Shown here piece by piece: positions 8,161-16,096 of a DNA stretch of 49,564 nucleotides. Position numbers and translations under genes: made by a program. Source of the DNA: Rubrivivax sp. (lineage in GTDB: Bacteria; Pseudomonadota; Gammaproteobacteria; Burkholderiales; Burkholderiaceae_C); NCBI GenBank assembly GCA_026125665.1, contig JAHCKS010000032.1, positions 1-49,564 of the forward strand. Reading direction: 5' to 3'. Numbering within the stretch: the first letter of the stretch is position 1; each line of letters opens with the position of its first letter. Below the pieces are notes generated by a model that saw nothing but the letters and a program-made list of their open reading frames with translations, was not told where the DNA came from and searched no databases.

Positions 8161-9174
8161 ATGAAGGCCACGCGGCACGACAGGGAAGCCGGCGCACTGG
8201 CGGCGCTGGGCATCGACGCCGGCGGCACGGGCACGCGCTACCTGCTGCTCGCCGCCGACGGCGAGGTGCTGGCCGACGGTCTGGGGGCACCGCTGTCGGG
8301 CACCCAGCTCTTCGACGACGACGGGCGGGCCGCCGTCAACGTCGTGCTGGGCGGCATCGCGCGGGCGCTGCCGATGCTGCCGCACAGCGTCGTCGCCGGC
8401 ATCACCGGCTACGACCACGCGCTGGCGCCGCACCTGCTGCCGCGCCTCCTGCAGACCTTCGGCGTCGAGGCCGGCCACGCCAAGGCGATGAGCGACATCG
8501 AGCTGCTGTGCCGCGCCGCGTTCCCGCCGGGCGACGGCATCGTGCTGTACGCCGGCACGGGCTCGATCGCCGCGCTGCTGGACGCGATGGGCTACCTGCA
8601 CCGCGCCGGCGGCCGCGGCACGGTGATCGACGATGCCGGCGGCGGCCACTGGATCGCGCGCGAGGCGCTCAAGCGCGTCTGGCGCGCCGAGGACGAGGAG
8701 CCGGGCGCCTGGCAGCGCAGCCCGCTGGCGCAGGCGCTGTTCGAGCAGCTCGGCGGCAGCGACTGGGCGCACACCAAGCAGTGGGTGTACGGCGGGCCGG
8801 GGCTCGGCCCGGCCAGTTCCGGCATCTCGCGCGGCCGCCTCGGCGAGCTGGCCACGGTCGTCGCCGCCGTCGCGGGCAAGGACGCAGCGGCGATGGCGCT
8901 GCTCGAGCAGGCCGGGCGCGAGCTGGCGCGCCTGCCCGGGGCGCTGATGCGGCGCTACGGCCGCCACCCGGTGGCGCTGGCCGGGCGCGTGTTCCAGCTG
9001 CATCCGGCCGTCGAGCGCGGCCTCGTGGCGGCGCTGCCCCCGGGCACCGAGCTCGAGCACGCCGACGATGCGCCGCACCGCGCCGCCGCGCGCCTGGCGC
9101 TGCGGCTGCTGGCGCCCGGCGCACCGCCTTCCCCCGCAACACCGGCCGCCGCCCTGGCCGGGGGCACGGTTTGA
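8161..9174 (+). CDS. BadF/BcrA-type amino-sugar kinase (GlcNAc or MurNAc kinase-like)
   Basis: A 337-residue ASKHA-fold kinase of the BadF/BadG/BcrA/BcrD ATPase family. GIDAGGTGTRYLLL (residues 17-30) is the phosphate-1 ATP motif, VLYAGTGSIAALL is the phosphate-2/connect region, and DDAGGGHWIAREAL is typical of N-acetylglucosamine kinases. It heads a tight rightward operon with amidase, DUF3052, DigH-like glycosidase and MurQ. MurQ acts on MurNAc-6-phosphate, and clostridial MurK, a kinase of this same family, phosphorylates both MurNAc and GlcNAc. This enzyme may therefore supply MurQ with substrate (inference). Its stop overlaps the next start as TTGA. Confidence 0.8.
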   Translation: MKATRHDREAGALAALGIDAGGTGTRYLLLAADGEVLADGLGAPLSGTQLFDDDGRAAVNVVLGGIARALPMLPHSVVAGITGYDHALAPHLLPRLLQTFGVEAGHAKAMSDIELLCRAAFPPGDGIVLYAGTGSIAALLDAMGYLHRAGGRGTVIDDAGGGHWIAREALKRVWRAEDEEPGAWQRSPLAQALFEQLGGSDWAHTKQWVYGGPGLGPASSGISRGRLGELATVVAAVAGKDAAAMALLEQAGRELARLPGALMRRYGRHPVALAGRVFQLHPAVERGLVAALPPGTELEHADDAPHRAAARLALRLLAPGAPPSPATPAAALAGGTV

Positions 9175-10133
9175 CGGCCGTTGGCCGCCGGCGCGCGCTG
9201 GTGCGCGCGGCGTTCGGCACGGCCGTCGGCGCCCCGCTCGGCGGCGCGCTGACCGGCCTGCTGGTGCTGGCCGGCTGCACCGTCACCACCACGCCGGGCG
9301 GCGTGCCGATCGACACGCGGCACTCGAGCCGCGGTCAGGACAGCCGCGTGCTCTTCCTCGTCATCCACTACACGGTGGCCGACCTGCCGCTCGCGATCAA
9401 GGTGCTCACCGAGCGCGAGGTGTCGGCGCACTACCTGCTCAGCGACGAGGCGCCGCCGCGCATCTATCGCCTCGTGCCCGAGGAGCGGCGCGCATGGCAC
9501 TCGGGGCTGAGCGCGTGGAAGGGGCACCGGCTGCTCAATGCCAGCTCGATCGGCATCGAGATCGTGCACCCGGGCTTTCGCCTCGATGCCGACGGCGAGC
9601 GCATCCACCTGCCGTTTCCGCAGGCGCAGATCGAAGCGCTGGTGCCGCTCGTGCGCGACATCGTCGCGCGGCACGGCATCCGGCCCGAACGCATCCTCGG
9701 CCATGGCGAGGTGAGCCCGCAGCACAAGCAGGACCCGGGGCCGACGTTCCCGTGGCGGCTCTTCTCCGAGCTCGGCATCACGCCGCCGTGGCCCGACGCG
9801 GCGCGCGTGGCCGCGCAGCGGCAGCGGTTCGACGCGCTGCCCACCGGCGTGCCCGACATCCCCTGGTTCCAGGAGCAACTGGCGCAGCACGGTTACGCGG
9901 TCGAGAGGACCGGCCGCTTCGACGCGCAGATGCGCAACGTGATGATCAACTTCCAGATGCGCTACCGGCCCGAGCGCCACGATGGCGCGCCCGACGCGGA
10001 GAGCGCGGCGATCCTGTGGGTGCTGAACAACCCGGCCGCGGCGTCACCCGGACGGCAGCCGCTGGCGCTGCCGCCGGCCTTTCCGGCGGCAACGGGCGGG
10101 CCGGCAGCGGCGACGTCGGCGGCGCAGCCATGA
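9171..10133 (+). CDS. amiD: AmiD-like N-acetylmuramoyl-L-alanine amidase lipoprotein
   Basis: A 320-residue protein starting at TTG 9171, which overlaps the upstream stop; GTG 9201 is an alternative. The lipobox LVLAGC predicts lipid anchoring. The Amidase_2 domain follows: VIHYT with zinc ligand His66, SAHYLL, SIGIEIVHPG, and GHGEVSPQHKQDPG with His178 and Asp188, spaced ten apart as in AmpD. A C-terminal peptidoglycan-binding-like region (IPWFQEQLAQHGY ... NVMINFQMRYRP, residues about 230-285) completes the AmiD layout. It cleaves the MurNAc-L-Ala bond, probably at the outer membrane. Neighbouring kinase, glycosidase and etherase place it in cell-wall turnover. Confidence 0.85.
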   Translation: MTAVGRRRALVRAAFGTAVGAPLGGALTGLLVLAGCTVTTTPGGVPIDTRHSSRGQDSRVLFLVIHYTVADLPLAIKVLTEREVSAHYLLSDEAPPRIYRLVPEERRAWHSGLSAWKGHRLLNASSIGIEIVHPGFRLDADGERIHLPFPQAQIEALVPLVRDIVARHGIRPERILGHGEVSPQHKQDPGPTFPWRLFSELGITPPWPDAARVAAQRQRFDALPTGVPDIPWFQEQLAQHGYAVERTGRFDAQMRNVMINFQMRYRPERHDGAPDAESAAILWVLNNPAAASPGRQPLALPPAFPAATGGPAAATSAAQP

Positions 10134-10603
10134 GCACCCGCGCGAAGGGCGCGGCGCCCGCGGTGGCTGCCGCCGGCTATTCCGGCACGCCGCTGGCGAA
10201 AAAGCTCGGCATCGCCGCCGGCGACACCGTGGCGCTCGTCGACGCGCCCGCCGAATGGCCGGCATGGACCGCACCGCTGCCGCCGGGCGTGGCGTTCGCA
10301 GCGCGACCGGCGCGCGGCGTGCGGCTGGTGCACGCGTTCTTCGTGCAGCGCGCGGCGCTCGCGCGTTCGCTCGCCGCGTGGAGGCGCACGCTCGACGACG
10401 ACGCGGTGCTGTGGATCTCGTGGCCGAAGAAGGCGGCGAAGGTGGACACCGACATCGACGAGGAAACGATCCGCGCCGAAGCGCTGCCGCTCGGTTTGGT
10501 CGACGTGAAGGTGTGCGCCGTGAGCGAGGTCTGGTCGGGGCTGAAGCTCGTCGTGCGCAAGGAGCTGCGCGCGAAGGCGGTGGCTGCGAAGGGGCGTGGT
10601 TGA
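10130..10603 (+). CDS. DUF3052 family protein
   Basis: A 157-residue cytosolic protein with no signal peptide, whose ATG 10130 overlaps the amidase stop. It begins with GYSGTPLAKKLGI (about residues 16-28) and ends with the diagnostic LWISWPKKAAKVDTDIDEET and LGLVDVKVCAVSEVWSGLKL, as in the DUF3052 family. I do not know a biochemical function for this family. The conserved WPKK motif and tail suggest a fold that binds a small ligand or protein (speculative). Its place inside a peptidoglycan-salvage operon, with overlap on one side and only 8 bases on the other, is the main clue here. Confidence 0.8.
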   Translation: MSTRAKGAAPAVAAAGYSGTPLAKKLGIAAGDTVALVDAPAEWPAWTAPLPPGVAFAARPARGVRLVHAFFVQRAALARSLAAWRRTLDDDAVLWISWPKKAAKVDTDIDEETIRAEALPLGLVDVKVCAVSEVWSGLKLVVRKELRAKAVAAKGRG

Positions 10604-10611
10604 GGTTGCGG

Positions 10612-12234
10612 ATGGGGCCGCCGTCGGAGGTGCACGTGCTGGCGCGTCTGGGCCAGGCGGCGCGGCGGTTCGCGGCCCTTGTCCTGGCCGCTGCCGGGTC
10701 GATCGCGCTCGCCACCATCGGCGCGCCGCGTGCTGTGGCGGAAGATGGCACGAAAGGCGTGCCCGCGGCCACGCTGCTCGCCGCTGGGGAGCTGCCGCCT
10801 CCCGAGCCGCGCCAGTTCCGCGCCGCCTGGGTGGCCACGGTGGCCAACATCGACTGGCCGAGCCGGCCGGGCCTGCCCACGGCGCAGCAGCAGGCCGAGG
10901 CGCTGGCCATCCTCGACCGAGCCGCCGCCATCGGCCTGAACGCCATCGTGCTGCAGGTGCGGCCGGCCGGCGACGCGCTGTACGCGTCGCGCCTGGAGCC
11001 GTGGAGCGAGTACCTCACCGGCGCGCAGGGGCAGCGGCCGCAGCCGTGGTGGGACCCGCTCGCCTTCTGGGTGCGCGAGGCGCACCGCCGCGGCCTGCAG
11101 CTGCACGCGTGGTTCAACCCGTTCCGCGCCCGCCACCCCTCGGCCAAGACGCCGCTCGTGCGGCCGCACCTGGCGCTGCGCGCGCCGGGCTCGGTGAAGG
11201 CCTACGGCGAGCTGCTGTGGATGGACCCGGGTGACGCCGTCGCGCGCGCGCACACGCTGGCGGTCATCGAGGACGTGCTGCGCCGCTACGACATCGACGG
11301 CGTGCACATCGACGACTACTTCTACCCCTACCCCGTGGCCCAGCCCGACGGTGGCGACCTGCTGTTCCCGGACCTCGCGAGCTACCTGACGTACCTGCGC
11401 GGCGGCGGCAAGCTCGCGCTGGCGGACTGGCGGCGCGCCCACGTCGACTCGCTCGTGCAGGCGCTGTTCGAACGGGTGCGGCGGGTGAAGCCGCAGGTGC
11501 TGGTGGGCATCAGCCCGTTCGGGCTCGGCCGGCCCGACCGGCGGCCACCCGGCGTGGCGCCGGGCGGCTTCAGCCAGTACGACAGGCTCTACGCCGACGT
11601 CGAGCGCTGGCTCGAGATGGGCTGGCTCGACTACCTGGCGCCGCAGCTGTACTGGCCGATCGCCAACGAGGGGCGCCCCTTCGCGCCGCTGTTGCGCTAC
11701 TGGGCCCAGGCCAACGTGCGCGGCCGGCACCTGTGGCCGGGGCTGTTCACGAGCTCGGTGCGCGCGCCGGCGGGTGCGGCCGGCGACACGCAGGGCCTCG
11801 GCCCGACGCGCGCGTGGCCGGCGCGCGAGGTGCTGGCGCAGCTGGAGCTGCTCGAGCGGCCGGGCTCCGGCGCCGGCGGCCACATCCACTTCAGCATGGC
11901 CGCGCTGATGCAGGACCGCGACGGCCTGGCCACGCAGCTGCAGCGCGGGGCCTACGCCACGCCAGCGCTGGTGCCGGTGACACCGTGGCTCGACGCCGAG
12001 CCGCCGGGGCCGCCGCGCCTGGAGCGGCGCGGCGAGGCGGTGCTCGTCGAGCGTGCGCCCGGCGAGCCCGCGGCGCGCTACGCCGTGTGGCGGCGCGTCG
12101 ACGGGCGCTGGCGCTTCGCCGCGGTGCCTGCCGGCGAGCGGCGCCTGGCGCGCGAAGGCGCCGACGTGATCGTCGTCGCTGCGGTGGACCGGCGCGGCAA
12201 CGCCAGCGAGCGGCAGGCCGTGCGCTGGCCATGA
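10612..12234 (+). CDS. GHL10/DigH-like peptidoglycan glycosidase
   Basis: A 540-residue exported protein. A hydrophobic signal (FAALVLAAAGSIALATIG, about residues 22-39) is followed by the glycosyl-hydrolase-like 10 domain, which opens with PRQFRAAWVATVANIDWPSR. Family hallmarks follow: GLNAIVLQVRPAGDALYAS, RRGLQLHAWFNPFRA, DIDGVHIDDYFYPYP with the acidic catalytic centre, ISPFGLGRP, and WLDYLAPQLYWPI. The E. coli relative DigH cleaves glycan strands that amidases have stripped of peptides, which fits the AmiD-like gene just upstream. The C-terminus (about 455-540) looks like a fibronectin-type module. TTG 10606 is an alternative start. The stop overlaps an in-frame ATG of murQ. Confidence 0.82.
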   Translation: MGPPSEVHVLARLGQAARRFAALVLAAAGSIALATIGAPRAVAEDGTKGVPAATLLAAGELPPPEPRQFRAAWVATVANIDWPSRPGLPTAQQQAEALAILDRAAAIGLNAIVLQVRPAGDALYASRLEPWSEYLTGAQGQRPQPWWDPLAFWVREAHRRGLQLHAWFNPFRARHPSAKTPLVRPHLALRAPGSVKAYGELLWMDPGDAVARAHTLAVIEDVLRRYDIDGVHIDDYFYPYPVAQPDGGDLLFPDLASYLTYLRGGGKLALADWRRAHVDSLVQALFERVRRVKPQVLVGISPFGLGRPDRRPPGVAPGGFSQYDRLYADVERWLEMGWLDYLAPQLYWPIANEGRPFAPLLRYWAQANVRGRHLWPGLFTSSVRAPAGAAGDTQGLGPTRAWPAREVLAQLELLERPGSGAGGHIHFSMAALMQDRDGLATQLQRGAYATPALVPVTPWLDAEPPGPPRLERRGEAVLVERAPGEPAARYAVWRRVDGRWRFAAVPAGERRLAREGADVIVVAAVDRRGNASERQAVRWP

Positions 12235-12287
12235 GGCCCGTGGCGCCGCTTGATCGGCGCGGCCGCGGCGAAGTAGAAACCGCTCCG

Positions 12288-13202
12288 ATGCGAGAGCCTT
12301 TCTCCGTGCCACCTTCGCTGCCGCCACGGACCGAGCAGCCGAGCGACGACCACCCCGCGCTGGACACCTACACCAGCGCCGCGCTCGTGCGCGCCTTCGT
12401 CGAGGACCAGGCACGCGCCGCGCCGGCGGTGCAGGCGGCTTCGGGCGCGCTGGCTGCGGCGGTGGAGGCGGCGGTGCCGCGCCTGCTCGCCGGCGGCCGC
12501 CTCGTCTATTGTGGTGCCGGCACCAGCGGGCGGCTGGGCGTGCTCGACAGCGTCGAGCTCTGGCCAACCTTCTCGTGGCCGCGCGAGCGCGCGCGGGCGC
12601 TGCTGGCAGGCGGCGAGCGCGCCATGTTCGTTGCCGTCGAAGGCGCCGAGGACGACGCGGCGCAGGGCGCGGCCGACATGCAGGGCTTGCAGGCGGGCCC
12701 GCACGACGTCGCGCTGCTCGTCGCGGCCTCGGGCAGCACGCCCTACGTGCTCGGTGCGGCGCGGGCAGCGCGCGAACGCGGTGCGCTCACCATCGCCTTC
12801 ACCAACAACGCCGGCGCGCCGCTGGCCGCGGCGTGCGAGATCGCCATCGTGCTGGACACCGGGCCCGAGGTCGTCTCCGGCAGCACGCGGCTGAAGGCCG
12901 GCACGGCGCAGAAGATCGCGCTCAATGCCTTCTCCAGCAGCGTCATGGTGCGGCTGGGCAAGGTATACGGCAACCTGATGGTGGACCTGCGCGCCACCAA
13001 CACGAAGCTCGAGCGCCGTGCGCTGGCGCTCGCGATGCGCGCCAGCGGCGCCGGCGAGGCCGACGCGCGCGCCGCGCTGGCCGCCGGCGGCGGCAGCGTG
13101 AAGACGGCGATCGTCATGCTGCGTGCCAGCGTCGACGCCGCCGAGGCGACGCGGCGGCTGGACGCGGCGCAGGGCAGTGTGCGGGTTGCGCTTGGCGGGT
13201 GA
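12288..13202 (+). CDS. murQ: N-acetylmuramic acid 6-phosphate etherase
   Basis: A 304-residue SIS-domain protein that aligns with MurQ throughout. YCGAGTSGRLGVLDSVE contains the catalytic glutamate (Glu90), VAVEGAEDD contains the second glutamate (Glu118), VAASGSTPYVLG and VVSGSTRLKAGTAQKIALN form the sugar-phosphate site, and KVYGNLMVDL is a family signature. It splits D-lactate from MurNAc-6-phosphate to give GlcNAc-6-phosphate in the cytosol. ATG 12288 gives the usual family length (about 300); ATG 12231, which overlaps the upstream stop, would add 19 residues unlike MurQ. It is last in the salvage operon and is followed by a half palindromic repeat. Confidence 0.9.
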   Translation: MREPFSVPPSLPPRTEQPSDDHPALDTYTSAALVRAFVEDQARAAPAVQAASGALAAAVEAAVPRLLAGGRLVYCGAGTSGRLGVLDSVELWPTFSWPRERARALLAGGERAMFVAVEGAEDDAAQGAADMQGLQAGPHDVALLVAASGSTPYVLGAARAARERGALTIAFTNNAGAPLAAACEIAIVLDTGPEVVSGSTRLKAGTAQKIALNAFSSSVMVRLGKVYGNLMVDLRATNTKLERRALALAMRASGAGEADARAALAAGGGSVKTAIVMLRASVDAAEATRRLDAAQGSVRVALGG

Positions 13203-13249
13203 GGGTGAGATCTGAACTGGAACTGAATCCGTCCTCGCGGGTGGTGGCG

Positions 13250-13302
13250 GGATCGGGCCGGTGGAGCGCCCTGCGCCGTGAATGTCCGCTTCCGCCGGCC
13301 CA
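13250..13302 (+). repeat. half copy (copy C) of the palindromic element
   Basis: A 33-base arm at 13250-13282 matches the arm of the element at 26430-26546 with four differences. A shortened core (TGTCCGCTTCCGCCGGCCCA) follows and runs into the stop of the convergent cytochrome gene. The right arm is absent. The outside flank GGTGGTGGCGGGATCGGG is also shared with the 26 kb copy. The element lies between the convergent ends of murQ and the cytochrome gene. Confidence 0.75.
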
Positions 13303-13304
13303 CT

Positions 13305-14168
13305 TCAGCGCTTCGCCACCGTCGCCAGCGCGTCGTTCGAGAACAGGTAGTTGGCCTTGTCCAGCGGCTTGTGGCAGCCCAGGCAGTCGGCCTGGTTGGC
13401 GGCGGTGCGCCGCTTCATGTCCGGGCCGAAGACGGCGTAGTTCCAGTCGCCGTTGCGCAGCATCTCCGGGAAACCGGCGCCCCAGCCGCTGCCGCTGGCC
13501 ATCACGGCGTAGGCGACGAAGCGGTCGGGCTGGTAGAAGCCGTCGGCGCCGACCACCGGCTTGCCGTCGGCGCCGAGCTTGGCCGCCCATTGCTCGAGCA
13601 GCAGCACCGAGCCGGCCGGCAGCGGCCGCCCCTCGCGCGCCGCCTGCAGCGCCACCGGGTTGGCGTAGAGGTAGCGCACCTGGTTGATGTCGGCGCGGTT
13701 GACCGTCTGGTACATGCGGAAGGTCGAGCGGTAGCCCTCGGGGAAGGTGACCTCGGTCTTCGCCAGCTGCGGCAGCGGCTCGGACTTCTGCGCCACGTTC
13801 GCCGGCGCGAGGCCGCCGAAGAACGCGGCGACATCGCTGATGTCGGCCGGCGACAGCTGCGCGGCCAGCGCGTTCATCGACGCGGCCTTGCGCGTGCCGG
13901 CCTTGAAGGCGCGCAGCTGCGCTTCGAGGTAGGCGACACGCTGCCCGGCGAGGTTGGGGATGTTGTCGGCGATGCTCACGCCGTTGGCACCGTGGCAGGC
14001 GGCACACACCGCCTGCGCGCGCGCCTGGCCGGCTTCGACGTTGGCCGCGGCGCCCTGCGCCAGCGCGACGCCGTGGCCCGCCAGCGTGGCCAGGGCGGCC
14101 CAGGTCACCGCGAGCGCGGTCGAGGTCACGGACAGTCCGGCACGGGCCGGCAGGACATGCAACTTCAT
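13305..14168 (-). CDS. cytochrome c / cytochrome P460 domain protein
   Basis: A 287-residue periplasmic protein. A Sec signal ends near GVALAQ (about residue 37). The first class-I cytochrome c domain has CAACH (residues about 55-59) and a distal Met candidate. From TFPEGYRSTF onward (about 143-287) the protein matches the cytochrome P460 family, with a second haem motif CLGCH near the C-terminus. The cytochrome P460 family includes enzymes that oxidise hydroxylamine through a lysine-linked haem; whether this one does cannot be told by eye. GAGGAG lies just upstream of the ATG at 14168. A GTACGT palindrome sits 62-77 bases upstream. It could also be a simple electron carrier. Confidence 0.8.
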   Translation of the reverse strand: MKLHVLPARAGLSVTSTALAVTWAALATLAGHGVALAQGAAANVEAGQARAQAVCAACHGANGVSIADNIPNLAGQRVAYLEAQLRAFKAGTRKAASMNALAAQLSPADISDVAAFFGGLAPANVAQKSEPLPQLAKTEVTFPEGYRSTFRMYQTVNRADINQVRYLYANPVALQAAREGRPLPAGSVLLLEQWAAKLGADGKPVVGADGFYQPDRFVAYAVMASGSGWGAGFPEMLRNGDWNYAVFGPDMKRRTAANQADCLGCHKPLDKANYLFSNDALATVAKR

Positions 14169-14229
14169 CGTCGGAGGCTCCTCGTCGTTGCGCCCGCTCG
14201 GTGGCTCCCGGCCGGGCAGGGTGTGCGGT

Positions 14230-14245
14230 GTACGTACGAACGTAC
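14230..14245. promoter_or_regulatory. inverted repeat GTACGT-ACGA-ACGTAC, putative operator
   Basis: Perfect 6-base arms with a 4-base spacer lie between the flavoprotein stop and the cytochrome c/P460 start, at -62 to -77 of the cytochrome gene. Short GTAC-centred palindromes of this kind are common operators of TetR-family repressors. No such regulator gene is in the window. Confidence 0.35.
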
Positions 14246-14365
14246 GCATCCGAGCCGCGGCGGATGCAAACCCGAGCAGGACGGTCGGCCTCATGGCATG
14301 CGGGGCGCCGGATGCGCCCGGCCGCCAGCCCGAGGAACGAAGACGAGGGCGCGGCCCGCTCAGGG

Positions 14366-16018
14366 TCAGGCGGGCTCGGCGGCGGGCGACGCCGACCGGG
14401 TCGCGACACCACAACCGCCGGCGGTGCCGTTCGAGGCGACGACGCGCCCGCCCGCCGATTCCGGCCCTCCGAGGCGAGTCGTGGATGCGCTGCCGCAGCA
14501 GGCATCGTCGCTGCCGCCGACGCCTGCGAGGCTGCCGGTGCTGCACACACCGGTCTGCGGCAGATCGAGCTCCACGCGGTCGGCCGCCTCGATGTCGCCG
14601 GCGATCGCCGCCACCACCGAGCGCGCCTGCTCGAAGCCGGTCGCCATCAGGAAGGTCGGTGCACGGCCGTAGCTCTTCACGCCGAGCGTGTAGAAGCCGG
14701 GCTCGGGGTGCGCCAGCTCGCGGTGGCCGTGCGGGCGCACCGTGCCGCAGCTGTGCACGTTGGGGTCGATCAGCGGCCCGAGCGCCTCGGTCGACTCGAG
14801 CGCCGGGTCCAGGCGCAGGCGCAGCTCGCCGAGCATCGCGAGGTCGGGGCGCTGGCCGGTGGCGCAGACGATCTCGTCGATACCGTCGAGCTCGACCGGG
14901 CGGCCTTCGCCGTCGTGGCCGCGCACGGTGAGCGCCGCGCCGTCGGCGGCGACTTCGGCGATGCGCAGGCCGGCGATGAACTCGAGCCGGCCGCCGTCGC
15001 GCAACGCCTTCAGCGCCGTGCCGAGCGCGCCGCGCGCCGGCAGCGCGTCGGCGTCGCCGCCGCCGAAGACGCGCGTCAGCACCGGCGAGCGCACCGCCCA
15101 CGCGAGGCGCGTGTTCGCCGCGCGGTCGGCGAGCTCGGCCAGCGCCAGCAGCGCGTTGGCCGCCGAGTGGCCGGCGCCGACGACGAGCGTGCGCCGCCCG
15201 GCGTAGCGCGCGCGGTCGCGGCCGAGCACGTCGGGGATGCCGTAGAAGATGCGCGCGGCGTGTTCGCGTTCGCCGCGCGCCGGCAGGCCGCCGGCGCCGA
15301 GCGGGTTCGGTGTCGACCAGGTGCCGCTCGCGTCGATGACGGCGCGGGCGCGGAACTCGACCGGCCGGCCATCCTGCATGGCGCGGACGACGAAGGGCGC
15401 GCGCTCGCGGCCTTCGCTCTTGACCTTGTCGAAGCCCTCGCGGCCGATGGCCAGCACGCGGGTGCGCAGGCGCAGCGCGCGCCGCACGGCCGGCACCTCG
15501 GCGTACGGGCGCAGCACCTGCGCGACGATGTCGCCGGCCAAGGGCATGCCGTCAGCGTCGGGGCGCGTCCAGCCCGACTGTGCTTCGAGCTGGGCGGCCA
15601 TCGCCGCGTCGACGCTGTAGCGCCACGGCGAGAACAGGCGCACATGGCCGACCTCGAGCAGATGCGCGCCGACGCTGCTGCCGGCTTCGAGCACGAGCGG
15701 CTCGATGCCGCGTTCGATGAGGCGTGCCGCGGCCGCCAGGCCCACCGGGCCGGCGCCGATGACGGCGACCGGCAGGTTCACGGGCGGCCGGCCGCCGCCG
15801 GGGCGTGCCGTGCCGGCCGCGGCAGCCTTCGGCGTGCCGCAGCAGGCCGAGGCCGCCGCCTCGGCATCGCTTGTCGCGGGTCCGGCCGTTGCGGCGCTCG
15901 CACAGCCGCAGCCGGCGGCGCCGCTGGCCTTGGCATCGGCGTCGCGCACGCAGCAGGCGTCGGTGCCGGCGGGGGCGGGGCCGCCGCAGCAGGCAGCGCC
16001 TTCGAGGTTCGTCTTCAT
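14366..16018 (-). CDS. flavin monooxygenase-like NAD(P)/FAD oxidoreductase with Cys-pair extensions
   Basis: A 550-residue protein. The core (about residues 80-490) is a two-dinucleotide flavoprotein: VAVIGAGPVGLAAAARLIER (FAD), TLVVGAGHSAANALLALAEL (NAD(P)H), and IVCATGQRPDL (ATG motif), as in flavin monooxygenase/ArsO-like enzymes. The extensions are unusual. Residues 1-62 hold CC at 10-11, CC at 22-23, C-x-C at 37-39 and CC at 59-60. The C-terminal 60 residues add a lone Cys, DACCGS and GGCGVA. Vicinal Cys pairs are typical As(III)/heavy-metal ligands (as in ArsD). With arsR, sigZ and ars remnants upstream on the same strand, an arsenic or thiol-reactive metal role is likely. The exact reaction is unknown. 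Confidence 0.75.
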   Translation of the reverse strand: MKTNLEGAACCGGPAPAGTDACCVRDADAKASGAAGCGCASAATAGPATSDAEAAASACCGTPKAAAAGTARPGGGRPPVNLPVAVIGAGPVGLAAAARLIERGIEPLVLEAGSSVGAHLLEVGHVRLFSPWRYSVDAAMAAQLEAQSGWTRPDADGMPLAGDIVAQVLRPYAEVPAVRRALRLRTRVLAIGREGFDKVKSEGRERAPFVVRAMQDGRPVEFRARAVIDASGTWSTPNPLGAGGLPARGEREHAARIFYGIPDVLGRDRARYAGRRTLVVGAGHSAANALLALAELADRAANTRLAWAVRSPVLTRVFGGGDADALPARGALGTALKALRDGGRLEFIAGLRIAEVAADGAALTVRGHDGEGRPVELDGIDEIVCATGQRPDLAMLGELRLRLDPALESTEALGPLIDPNVHSCGTVRPHGHRELAHPEPGFYTLGVKSYGRAPTFLMATGFEQARSVVAAIAGDIEAADRVELDLPQTGVCSTGSLAGVGGSDDACCGSASTTRLGGPESAGGRVVASNGTAGGCGVATRSASPAAEPA

Positions 16019-16056
16019 GGTCGCGGGTCTCCGTCGAGGGGTGGGCGGGTGCAGGT

Positions 16057-16073
16057 GGGCGTCGGCGACGCCC
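16057..16073 (-). other. 7-bp stem hairpin between sigma factor and flavoprotein genes
   Basis: GGGCGTC-GGC-GACGCCC forms a tight stem in the 78-base gap between the sigma factor stop and the flavoprotein start on the minus strand. There is no T-run, so it may be an mRNA processing or stabilising hairpin rather than a terminator. Confidence 0.35.
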
Positions 16074-16096
16074 GTGTCCCCATTGACGGAGAAGGC

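Noticed and set aside
14169-15101. Open frame extending the cytochrome c/P460 gene upstream into the flavoprotein gene
   Set aside because: The signal peptide and ribosome site at 14168 define the true start, and the extension is a shadow frame of the flavoprotein.
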